10,330 nt of DNA from JAVZLQ01 sp049700035 (GCA_049700035.1 JBNAWC010000041.1:1-10330), one strand, 5' to 3'; shown: positions 1-5,248, counted from the stretch's first letter. The notes: a model not told the origin generated them from the sequence alone. Program-made: numbers and translations.

Positions 1-2
1 AG

Positions 3-239
3 CAGAATTTGTTGGGCGTTAGGCGTGTTGGAAGAGCCGAAATTGTGAAGGTTTTGGAGACTCTTTCTAGGCGGGAAGCGTCTGTGAGGAAGCGGCTTAT
101 TGGTTCTGGTGGGGTTTATCCTTCGCATGAGGAGTTTATAAAGAAGATTAGGGGATTTAGTGATGTTGGTTTGGCTAAAGCGTTAAAGACGCTTGGTTTT
201 TTGGCGCAGACAAAAGTTTATTTGTTCTGGAAAAAGTAA
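3..239 (+). CDS. C-terminal fragment of an unrecognised protein
   Basis: The frame is open from the first bases of the window and ends with TAA at 237-239. A TTG at 9-11 could act as a start, but the frame continues upstream of it to the window edge, there is no visible ribosome-binding site, and the fragment is best read as the end of a longer protein. The 78 readable residues are basic and probably helical (for example EIVKVLETLSRREASVRKRL), with an ending rich in Phe, Leu and Lys (FLAQTKVYLFWKK). I do not recognise a family. The mix of helices and a basic tail would suit a nucleic-acid-binding or winged-helix-like C-terminus, but that is only a guess. A T-run follows the stop at once. Confidence 0.6.
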   Translation, partial: QNLLGVRRVGRAEIVKVLETLSRREASVRKRLIGSGGVYPSHEEFIKKIRGFSDVGLAKALKTLGFLAQTKVYLFWKK

Positions 240-241
240 CA

Positions 242-258
242 TTTTTTGGCTGCTTTTC
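242..258 (+). terminator. T-rich stretch after the first gene, possible archaeal terminator
   Basis: Six consecutive T residues begin two bases after the TAA at 237-239, and another T-run follows at 254-257. Archaeal transcription commonly stops at such T-runs without a hairpin, and none is seen here. The rest of 240-394 is AT-rich and holds no gene I can support. Confidence 0.35.
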
Positions 259-394
259 TAACCAATAGTGACCCTCCCCCTCTAGATTTTTCAAAAATAA
301 TTCAAAAGTTTGAAATATATTCCATTGATGATGACTACCAGAATTAATTTTATTCAGATAGACTTCTTGCATTTTAGTTGTATTTGATGTGTTA

Positions 395-774
395 TTAACA
401 TTGACGTGTTTTTGTTGTTGCGAGGTAGCAGATGATGAGAATGTTGGTGATGGCGATGCTTAAGTTTGCCAGCATATAAAGCAAATATGAAGTCCAGTAA
501 TAATAAGGGTCTCCGGAGGCGTGGACTAACTCATTGTATGAGCTTCTCAAAGATAAAACGCTTGTTAAGCTAAATATGGCTGATATAGAAATGCTAAGTT
601 TACTCCGTATCTGTTGGGGAGCAGAAGCGCTGCTTCAATGCAAAGAACACAATCCCAGAAATAATCGCAATAAACCGAAAGTAAATCATTGCAACCATCA
701 CGATGAAGAAGCACGCTTATGACTAAAAAGTTTGCTACAAGAGCAACAGTCAACCTATGAAATTTAACTTCCAT
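395..774 (-). pseudogene. small polytopic membrane protein broken by two frameshifts
   Basis: No single frame here is convincing, but three consecutive frames join into one hydrophobic protein of about 125 residues. Frame 1 starts at ATG 774 and gives MEVKFHRLTVALVANFLVIS. Between about 717 and 704 it must slip forward one base to continue as FFIVMVAMIYFRFIAIISG and VFFALKQRF. A second one-base slip at a run of four C (616-619 on the given strand) leads to RSKLSISAIFSLTSVLSLRS, and later YYYWTSYLLYMLANLSIAIT and NILIICYLATTKTRQC, ending at TAA 395-397. The result would have about four membrane helices separated by short basic or polar turns. A TATA-like stretch (TAAAATAT on the minus strand, near 801-808) lies about 30 bases upstream of ATG 774, which would suit a leaderless mRNA. 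Two one-base gains may be decay or assembly errors. I do not recognise the family. The other small frames over 534-774 are explained by this reading. Confidence 0.45.
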
Positions 775-921
775 CTTAAATTAAGTTTTCAAATTTGAAC
801 ATATTTTACATGATTAATTTGGAACTGAAGAAACTATCGCCGCTTTCTCGAGATCATTTGGAATGTTACGTTTCCAGAGTCGGTCGCCTAAAAACCTATT
901 TTCTTCGTGTCGTGTCCTCTG

Positions 922-2760
922 TTATCCGCGCTTGATAATTATTGCTGTTATTACTGATGCTGCTGCCACAATGCCAACCGATAATATTAGCCACCAGTAG
1001 CTTAAGATTCCAGTCAAGTCTATGCCGCCGATGCCTCCGCTTCCGCCAACGCCACCACTTAAATGTGCTGTCAACTCGTGATAGCTGTGGTGGTATTGCA
1101 CGTAGATTTGGGCGTAATTGCCGACTTGGCTTATTTGAAAGTCTACGGGCTGGTCATCTAGTGTAACTTTAACGTTTGAAAGGGCATTTATCATGTTCAC
1201 TGGTATGCTTATGTTTGCTATGCCTGTTGAGCCATCTGGTCCACCGACGGAAATGCTTAAAGCCATATTTTCCGAGTCGAAAACAACGCCGAGCACAGAA
1301 GAGTTTGTTGAGACATACATTCTATTGTCCTTCCACTCGAGGGTCATGCGTATCCAGCCTTCCGGCAAGACGGAAATAAAAGCGTTCAATCCCGTTGCCG
1401 CTGCCTCCAAACCATCAGCTACGCCGTCGCCATCCGTATCCGCCTTTCTCGGATTCGTCTTGAAAACTTTGACTTCAACGCCGTCGCTGAGCCCATCACC
1501 GTCGAAATCGGGGTTACCTAAGTATGTTCCGTAATTAATTTCTTCGAGATTGGTTAATCCGTCATCGTCATAGTCTTTATGGAGGTCTGTGGGATCGCAT
1601 GGGTTAAGAAAATTTTGAAGTTCCTCGTTATCAGATAAGCCGTCTCCATCACTGTCAGGATTAGGCGTGATTGGTAAATTTAGGTTCAGAAGGCATGGAA
1701 GAAACTTTATGCCGCCAGCTTCTGAAAATTGCAGGAATACGATTAATGAGCTGTTGGCTGGTGATTGTGAGCCGCATAATCCATTATAGACCACGTGCTT
1801 GTTGCTTCCATCCGTGCGTATAGCTGTCATATTGGCGGTAGGTGCCCAATCATAGGGGTCACCTGACCACAATATTTTCTCTGATACCTCAGTATATGTT
1901 AGTGTGTCATTGGATGCCCAATTAACCCAAAGCGCAACACTGCCCTCTGAAACAGCCGGTACTTCTATCAGGTTGGTTCCATCTAAATTAACAATATAGA
2001 GTCTCCCATAGCCATAGCCATAGCCATAATTGTCCTTGCTTGACGTGAAAGCTATCCTGTCATTTGACGGCGCAACTTTCAAACTTAGGATGCTGCCCTC
2101 AAATTCAAGGATCAAAGTTGTTTCTCCAGTGGAGAAGTCAAACTTTTTAATGCGACTAAAAAGACGCGTTCGATGCTCCTCTGAATCATAGAACGAGTAT
2201 TTCTCTGTATAGACTAGGAACGTGCCGTCGCCTGCAACGTCAGTGATGGTGTAATGAGACATGCCCTCGGTTATGGGAAATCTTGTTATAAGGGTTGGAT
2301 TTGTCCCGTCCAGATTAACTGAAATTATTTCTACATAGTTCCTGTCGCTGCTTATGTTTCCAAAGAAAATTTTTGTTTCATCTGAGGATATGGCAAAACT
2401 GCTTTGTATACGGTCAAAAATAGAACCCGAAGCTGAAAATTTATGGATTAATTCCATATTGCTGGCGTTAATCACCACAACTTTCGTTTCAAAATCGCTC
2501 CATACTTCCCGTTCGGCGGTTACAAGTAACAGCATTCGTCCGGAAGGCGACCACATAATATAATATGGCTCTGGGGTTCTAGTGAAAAGGAATGTTCGGC
2601 CGTTCATCTCGTATATCAGAGGGCTAAGCCAATAAACAATCTTTGGATTAGCATCCGTGTTAGCTGTGTATGCACAAACAAAGGAAATCCCGTATCGTCC
2701 AAGCATTGTTGAGGCAAGGATGATGGCTATTGCGGCTATGAATGAAAGTTTGGTTTTCAA
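922..2760 (-). CDS. secreted, membrane-anchored beta-propeller protein with Ca-binding type-3 repeats
   Basis: This 612-residue protein is probably displayed on the outer cell surface. The order is: signal peptide (about residues 2-31, hydrophobic core LSFIAAIAIILAST); a TolB/WD40-like propeller at about 40-365, shown by recurring blade motifs such as MWSPSGRMLLLVT, SVNLDGTNPTLI, IVNLDGTNLIEV and AIRTDGSNKHVV; four calcium-binding thrombospondin type-3-like loops at about 369-380, 396-407, 418-429 and 441-452 (DSDGDGLSDNEE, DYDDDGLTNLEE, DFDGDGLSDGVE, DTDGDGVADGLE); a beta-rich domain at about 460-565; a Gly-rich spacer; and a C-terminal membrane helix at about 585-609 ending in KRG. I chose TTG at 2758-2760 because GGAGGG lies six bases upstream and the signal peptide then begins MKTKLSF; the frame stays open to ATG 2826, which would add 22 unlikely residues. 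The role is probably adhesion, ligand binding or cell-wall attachment; no catalytic residues are evident. Confidence 0.85.
   Translation of the reverse strand: MKTKLSFIAAIAIILASTMLGRYGISFVCAYTANTDANPKIVYWLSPLIYEMNGRTFLFTRTPEPYYIMWSPSGRMLLLVTAEREVWSDFETKVVVINASNMELIHKFSASGSIFDRIQSSFAISSDETKIFFGNISSDRNYVEIISVNLDGTNPTLITRFPITEGMSHYTITDVAGDGTFLVYTEKYSFYDSEEHRTRLFSRIKKFDFSTGETTLILEFEGSILSLKVAPSNDRIAFTSSKDNYGYGYGYGRLYIVNLDGTNLIEVPAVSEGSVALWVNWASNDTLTYTEVSEKILWSGDPYDWAPTANMTAIRTDGSNKHVVYNGLCGSQSPANSSLIVFLQFSEAGGIKFLPCLLNLNLPITPNPDSDGDGLSDNEELQNFLNPCDPTDLHKDYDDDGLTNLEEINYGTYLGNPDFDGDGLSDGVEVKVFKTNPRKADTDGDGVADGLEAAATGLNAFISVLPEGWIRMTLEWKDNRMYVSTNSSVLGVVFDSENMALSISVGGPDGSTGIANISIPVNMINALSNVKVTLDDQPVDFQISQVGNYAQIYVQYHHSYHELTAHLSGGVGGSGGIGGIDLTGILSYWWLILSVGIVAAASVITAIIIKRG
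2006..2028 (-). repeat. CCATAG hexamer repeat inside the propeller gene
   Basis: The hexamer CCATAG occurs almost four times in tandem (2006-2011, 2012-2017, 2018-2023, and five bases at 2024-2028). On the coding strand it encodes alternating Tyr-Gly (NYGYGYGYGRLY), probably a loop between propeller strands. The unit is two codons long, so copy-number change would lengthen or shorten the loop without breaking the frame. Confidence 0.9.
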
Positions 2761-2766
2761 CGTTTT

Positions 2767-2810
2767 CCCTCCAAAGCTTTTATTGTTTATTACGAAAGCA
2801 TATTTTAAAA
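2767..2810 (-). promoter_or_regulatory. promoter and ribosome-binding site of the propeller gene
   Basis: GGAGGG (2767-2772) lies six bases before TTG 2760 and decides that start. A TATA-like TTTTAAAATA (2801-2810) is centred about 26 bases upstream of a likely transcription start near 2780, giving a leader of about 20 bases. The promoter is inferred from pattern only. Confidence 0.6.
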
Positions 2811-3110
2811 GACTTACGCACGACAATTCTGAACAACAAATTTTAAAAATTCATCATGATTTTTAACTAAACTTTAAACCGTATCCCAAACATCAAAACC
2901 AAATCCAGCGTAAAATTATAGTAACCAGAGAAAACGTCATAAACTCAAAAGCAACCCAAATGGCCGCTTAACTTATGTTTAAAAAACTCCAATAATTCGC
3001 TTTTGTAGGAGACACTACTATTTGTTACTTTAGCTATTGATTTTCACTTCATAAACCCTTTCTGAATCCACGCAAAGTTTAATTCAGCCAATCATGGGTG
3101 AAGCACCAAA
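2811..3110. other. divergent intergenic region, AT-rich, no gene seen
   Basis: This stretch separates the propeller gene (leftward) from the small membrane protein (rightward). I see no convincing open frame or RNA gene. It holds an inverted repeat with perfect 8-base arms at 2843-2866, TATA-like candidates for the rightward gene around 3050-3057, and GGGTGA at 3096-3101, the ribosome-binding site of the gene at 3111. Confidence 0.5.
2843..2866. repeat. inverted repeat with 8-base arms upstream of the propeller gene
   Basis: The arms TTAAAAAT (2843-2850) and ATTTTTAA (2859-2866) are perfect reverse complements around TCATCATG. The site is about 80 bases upstream of the TTG start, beyond the TATA-like box. 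It could bind a dimeric regulator, but the arms are pure A+T in an AT-rich region, so chance is quite possible. Confidence 0.35.
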
Positions 3111-3356
3111 TTGAAAGCCGAACCAGCCATAATAATTGCATTCACAATATGCATATTCCTATCATTCTACTTCGTATACCTATCCTTCCAAACAACAGAA
3201 GAAACCCTAAAAAAAGAGCTTGTAACACTTGCCGTCTACTCGCTTCTAAGTGGCGTTGTGGTGCTCGCATGCATGACTGTCTACCTAGGAATAAGAAGAA
3301 TCCTAAAATTCGAACAAACACAAACAAGCAAACCAGAACAAGAATTAGCAAGTTAG
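3111..3356 (+). CDS. small two-helix membrane protein, unknown function
   Basis: The 81-residue product has two clear membrane helices, about residues 6-26 (IIIAFTICIFLSFYFVYLSF) and 40-61 (VYSLLSGVVVLACMTVYLG and neighbours), joined by a charged loop (TTEETLKKE), and a polar tail rich in Gln, Lys and Glu. The start is TTG 3111, supported by GGGTGA at 3096-3101 about nine bases upstream; an ATG at 3094 runs into a stop after six codons. I do not recognise a family. It ends only three bases from the stop of the convergent RHH gene, so the two share a transcription-termination zone. Confidence 0.75.
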   Translation: MKAEPAIIIAFTICIFLSFYFVYLSFQTTEETLKKELVTLAVYSLLSGVVVLACMTVYLGIRRILKFEQTQTSKPEQELAS

Positions 3357-3359
3357 CGC

Positions 3360-3806
3360 CTATTTGCGTTTTCGCGGTTTTTCTCCTTCATATTCCACTT
3401 TTTCTCTAGTCCACTCAGCGTACTTCTCAAGCAAATTCCTTATCTGCTGCTCAATAAAGTCGCTGACGCCGAGAAAAGGCGTCTCCATATCCCTCAGCGC
3501 CTGCTGAAGCTGCTCATACTCAGCCCTCGGAATCTCCAAATACTCATAATCACCTTTCAAAAAGCGCAGCCTCCACCGCACCGAATCACGAACAAACTCC
3601 TCACGCGTAGTATAACCCAAATTCCTATTCGCTTCTATAAAACGCTCAACATCAGCAAGCAACTCAGAAGGCAAAATAACAGACTGCGAAAGCAAACTCT
3701 CAATAGCATCAGTGTAAGTCTGCATCCGCATAGTCTGCGCAGTCAACTCCCCAAGCAACGCCGTCAACTTCTGATGCGCATCATCAGAAATCCTCAAAGT
3801 CTTCAT
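3360..3806 (-). CDS. tandem ribbon-helix-helix (CopG-like) DNA-binding protein
   Basis: The 148-residue protein appears to hold three RHH units in a row, each a short strand, a helix, a turn and a second helix. Unit 1 is residues 1-42 (strand KTLRIS; second helix YTDAIESLLSQ). Unit 2 is 43-85 (strand VILPS; helix ELLADVERFIEANRNLG; then TTREEFVRDSVRWRLRFL) and is the clearest match to the RHH pattern. Unit 3 is 89-133 (strand YLEIPR; then SDFIEQQIRNLLEKYAEW) and is weaker. The tail is basic (GEKPRKRK). RHH proteins bind operators as dimers through the strand, normally as repressors. ATG 3806 is preceded by GGGTG eight bases upstream and a TATA-like TTATAC further up. It is transcribed away from another RHH gene across a perfect palindrome (3855-3868), which suggests autoregulation. 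Confidence 0.8.
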   Translation of the reverse strand: MKTLRISDDAHQKLTALLGELTAQTMRMQTYTDAIESLLSQSVILPSELLADVERFIEANRNLGYTTREEFVRDSVRWRLRFLKGDYEYLEIPRAEYEQLQQALRDMETPFLGVSDFIEQQIRNLLEKYAEWTREKVEYEGEKPRKRK

Positions 3807-3854
3807 GGATTAGGCACCCGTTGTATAACTTGTGCAATAAGGCTAATAAAGCTT

Positions 3855-3868
3855 TTTGGTATACCAAA
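3855..3868. promoter_or_regulatory. perfect 14-bp palindrome, probable RHH operator
   Basis: TTTGGTATACCAAA equals its own reverse complement. It lies between the two divergent RHH genes, 48 bases from ATG 3806 and 30 bases from ATG 3899. It directly abuts and overlaps the TATA-like AAATATAC (3866-3873) of the rightward gene, so a bound dimer would block the basal factors. It is therefore a strong candidate operator for one or both regulators; binding itself is inferred. Confidence 0.65.
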
Positions 3869-3898
3869 TATACGAGAAACACGGAGGATACACAAATT

Positions 3899-4060
3899 AT
3901 GAAACATCACATAGGCTTAACAATAGACGCAAACCTCCTCAAAGAAATAGAAGAACTAAGAGGAAGGGAAAAACGCAGCACATTCATAGAACACCTAATC
4001 CTAATAGGACTAAAAACCTATAGAATCGACAATAGGCAAAACGCCGCAAGAAAAGAGTAA
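3899..4060 (+). CDS. small ribbon-helix-helix (CopG/Arc-like) regulator
   Basis: The 53-residue product has the compact RHH layout: strand HIGLTID, helix ANLLKEIEELRGRE, turn KRST, helix FIEHLILIGLKTY, and a short basic tail. The frame stays open upstream to ATG 3821, but ATG 3899 is preferred: it has GGAGG at 3883-3887 and it starts right at the RHH strand, whereas the upstream extension runs through the palindrome and TATA-like box. It is divergent from the triple-RHH gene. It could be an orphan antitoxin-type repressor, but no toxin gene is adjacent: the next gene is a convergent mscL, 13 bases away. Confidence 0.75.
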   Translation: MKHHIGLTIDANLLKEIEELRGREKRSTFIEHLILIGLKTYRIDNRQNAARKE

Positions 4061-4073
4061 GCCCACGCTAACG

Positions 4074-4520
4074 CTATTCTATGCCCCACTTCCTAGTAAT
4101 CTTCACAATCAAGAATATAACGAAAGCCACTATTATAAACGTCATTATAGTGGATATGAAGCTGCCAATACCAAATATCTGCCCCTTCCAAGGCGCTCCA
4201 TCAAGCAACGGATTTCCTTGAGCATCAAACCCCGTCGGCGGAGGAACATACAACACAAACGTTGACAAATTTTCTAGACCAGGCACAGCCAAACCTATCA
4301 ACGGCATAAGAATGTCTTTAACAAGCGACTGGACAACTTGACCAACATACATGCCCATAATAAAGGCAACAGCAAGCCCCAAAACCTTGTATTTAGAAAT
4401 GAAATCTATAAACTCGTTCCACAAGCCCTTCTTCGGCGGCGGAGCAGGCGGCGCAGGCTTAGGCTCCAACAAAGCCTTAATCTCCCGCAAAACCCCCAAA
4501 ATCTCCTCATCCTTAGGCAC
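4074..4520 (-). CDS. mscL: large-conductance mechanosensitive channel MscL, with N-terminal helix extension
   Basis: MscL forms a homopentameric pore in the plasma membrane that opens under high tension to release solutes during osmotic downshock. The 148 residues show the family layout: amphipathic S1 (about 34-42, WNEFIDFIS), pore helix TM1 (46-74, with LGLAVAFIMGMYVGQVVQSL then VKDILMPLIGL), a 40-residue outer loop rich in Pro and Gly, and TM2 (116-140, FISTIMTFIIVAFVIFLIVK). It stops soon after TM2 (ITRKWGIE), so the usual C-terminal cytoplasmic helix is missing. Instead the N-terminus carries a helix (DEEILGVLREIKALLE, 4-19) and a Pro/Ala linker (20-31). Start: GTG 4520 has GGTGA five bases upstream; TTG 4532 would overlap that site and add four residues. 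The family call is firm; the N-terminal arrangement is unusual. Confidence 0.9.
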   Translation of the reverse strand: MPKDEEILGVLREIKALLEPKPAPPAPPPKKGLWNEFIDFISKYKVLGLAVAFIMGMYVGQVVQSLVKDILMPLIGLAVPGLENLSTFVLYVPPPTGFDAQGNPLLDGAPWKGQIFGIGSFISTIMTFIIVAFVIFLIVKITRKWGIE

Positions 4521-4525
4521 AACAA

Positions 4526-4530
4526 TCACC
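4526..4530 (-). promoter_or_regulatory. ribosome-binding site deciding the mscL start
   Basis: GGTGA on the minus strand lies five bases before GTG 4520. It overlaps the alternative TTG 4532, which argues against that start. Confidence 0.55.
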
Positions 4531-4568
4531 AAACATCATTTGCCATTACGAAGATTTAACACTTGCGT

Positions 4569-4589
4569 AAAATAGGCAAAAACCAAAAA
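4569..4589. repeat. 21-bp direct repeat, left copy
   Basis: The 21 bases (AAAATAGGC followed by A-runs split by CC) recur exactly at 4830-4850, 261 bases to the right. This copy lies in the divergent promoter region between mscL and the small Lys/Gly-rich gene; its minus-strand TATTTTA could serve as the mscL TATA-like box. Confidence 0.85.
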
Positions 4590-4645
4590 CCCTATCCTCG
4601 AAAGTTTTAACTGCTCCAAAAACAGAATAAGCCATGACAATTTCT

Positions 4646-4654
4646 GGGAGGTGA
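4646..4654 (+). promoter_or_regulatory. strong ribosome-binding site of the 57-residue gene
   Basis: GGGAGGTGA is a nearly ideal Shine-Dalgarno sequence, eight bases before TTG 4663. It contains a GTG at 4651 that is in frame but cannot sensibly be the start, since it lies within the site itself. A TATA-like GTTTTAAC at 4603-4610 is at a suitable distance upstream. Confidence 0.7.
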
Positions 4655-4662
4655 AATTACAT

Positions 4663-4836
4663 TTGAGCGAAAAAGAAAAGAAAAAAGAAGAAAAAGGAAA
4701 AGCAGAAGCCGCAGCTGAAAAAACAGGCGAAGTAATAGGCAAAGGAGTAAAGAAAGGCTTCGGAATAGTAAAAGGCGTCGGAAAAGGCCTAGTAAAAGGC
4801 GTAAAAGGAGAAGAAGAAAAGAAAAAAGAAAAATAG
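4663..4836 (+). CDS. 57-residue Lys/Gly-rich protein, unknown function
   Basis: Starting at TTG 4663, set by GGGAGGTGA eight bases upstream, the product has three parts. First is a highly charged N-terminus (MSEKEKKKEEKGKAEAAAEK). In the middle is a segment with Gly every three to four residues and Lys and Val/Ile/Phe between them (GEVIGKGVKKGFGIVKGVGK, GLVKGVKG). Last is a charged tail (EEEKKKEK). The middle segment could be a glycine-zipper helix that packs tightly or lies on a membrane, or a flexible nucleic-acid-binding stretch. The low-complexity composition makes family recognition unreliable. The excellent ribosome-binding site argues that it is translated, probably abundantly. It stands alone between divergent mscL and the oppositely oriented tRNA-Ile, and its stop lies within the right copy of the 21-bp repeat. 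Confidence 0.7.
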   Translation: MSEKEKKKEEKGKAEAAAEKTGEVIGKGVKKGFGIVKGVGKGLVKGVKGEEEKKKEK

Positions 4837-4850
4837 GCAAAAACCAAAAA
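4830..4850. repeat. 21-bp direct repeat, right copy, T-rich tail after tRNA-Ile
   Basis: Exact second copy of 4569-4589. It contains the TAG stop of the 57-residue gene (4834-4836) and abuts the 3' end of tRNA-Ile at 4851. On the minus strand it reads as T-runs (TTTTTGGTTTTTGCC...), a plausible terminator for the tRNA. Confidence 0.85.
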
Positions 4851-4925
4851 TGGGCCGGGAGAGATTTGAACTCTCGACCTTTCGGTTATCAGCCGAACGC
4901 TCCAACCAAGCTGAGCTACCGGCCC
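4851..4925 (-). tRNA. tRNA-Ile (GAT anticodon)
   Basis: The 75-base minus-strand sequence folds into a standard cloverleaf. The acceptor stem is GGGCCGG with CCGGCCC and discriminator A; the D arm contains TAGCTCAG; the anticodon stem TTCGG/CCGAA closes the loop CTGATAA, giving anticodon GAT for Ile codons ATC and ATT; the T arm contains GTTCAAATC. There is no encoded CCA. A T-rich tract follows the 3' end at once. A TATA-like CCTTAAAAAT lies about 30 bases upstream. Confidence 0.97.
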
Positions 4926-4952
4926 ACCTAAACAAAATATTAAACAACAACC

Positions 4953-4962
4953 ATTTTTAAGG
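4953..4962 (-). promoter_or_regulatory. TATA-like box of tRNA-Ile
   Basis: CCTTAAAAAT on the minus strand ends in a good archaeal TATA-like core about 30 bases before the mature tRNA 5' end at 4925, which predicts transcription starting near 4930. Confidence 0.5.
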
Positions 4963-4976
4963 ATTTTCCGAAACCC

Positions 4977-4994
4977 TTTAACCACTATAAAAAG
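4977..4994 (+). promoter_or_regulatory. TATA-like elements upstream of tRNA-Arg
   Basis: TTTAAC (4977-4982) is about 30 bases before the mature 5' end at 5009, the usual spacing. The better-looking TATAAAAAG (4986-4994) ends only 14 bases before the tRNA, closer than archaeal TATA boxes normally are, so the first is the more likely element. Confidence 0.4.
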
Positions 4995-5008
4995 CGCCTC
5001 TACCACAA

Positions 5009-5084
5009 GGGCCCGTAGCCCAGTATGGATCAAGGCGCCGGCCTTCGGAGCCGGAGAACGTGGGTTCAAATCCCACCGGGCCCG
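5009..5084 (+). tRNA. tRNA-Arg (TCG anticodon), CCA encoded
   Basis: The sequence folds into a cloverleaf. The acceptor stem is GGGCCCG with CGGGCCC and discriminator G; the D arm contains TAGCCCAG; the anticodon stem CCGGC/GCCGG closes the loop CTTCGGA, giving anticodon TCG for Arg CGN codons; the T arm is GTGGG/CCCAC around TTCAAAT. Bases 5085-5087 are CCA, so the 3' end appears to be encoded here, unlike the neighbouring tRNA-Ile. The two tRNA genes point away from each other and share an 83-base spacer. Confidence 0.97.
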
Positions 5085-5248
5085 CCACAATATGAACTGT
5101 GTTTTAGGAAAAGAAAGGAAATTTGTGGAGTGATTTGAGTGGGTTAAGTTTCACTGTTTTACTGTTTAGCTAGATTGTTGCCCTGTGCAGAAAACTAAAA
5201 GCGGTAAAGGTTAATTTGAGAAGCAAGTAATTTAACGAGCGATAGCCT

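Noticed and set aside
175..372. A 65-codon minus-strand frame (MQEVYLNKINSGSHHQWNIF...)
   Set aside because: Its C-terminal third overlaps the convergent gene at 3-239, it has no ribosome-binding site, and it would need a third frame slip to connect to the broken membrane gene.
810..935. A 41-codon + strand frame (MINLELKKLSPLSRDHLECY...) beside the broken membrane gene
   Set aside because: It has no ribosome-binding site, is short, and overlaps the 3' end of the propeller gene by 14 bases. It cannot be excluded, but nothing supports it beyond being open.
3821..4060. Longer version of the small RHH protein from ATG 3821
   Set aside because: The first 26 codons run through the palindrome and TATA-like box, while ATG 3899 has GGAGG upstream and starts at the RHH strand.
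3360..4060. Toxin-antitoxin system suggested by RHH proteins
   Set aside because: Neither RHH gene has a neighbouring toxin-like gene (no RelE, VapC or HEPN fold); the adjacent genes are a small membrane protein and mscL, both convergent.
4569..4925. Possible integrase attachment site formed by the 21-bp repeats next to tRNA-Ile
   Set aside because: The repeats do not include any tRNA bases, the intervening 240 bases hold no integrase or mobile gene, and the tRNA is intact with its own terminator-like tail.
4536..5090. A long minus-strand open frame of 184 codons
   Set aside because: It reads through tRNA-Ile and the antisense of tRNA-Arg (its start RARWDLNPRSPAPKAGALIH is a classic antisense-tRNA translation), then antisense to the small gene with the strong ribosome-binding site. 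It is a shadow.
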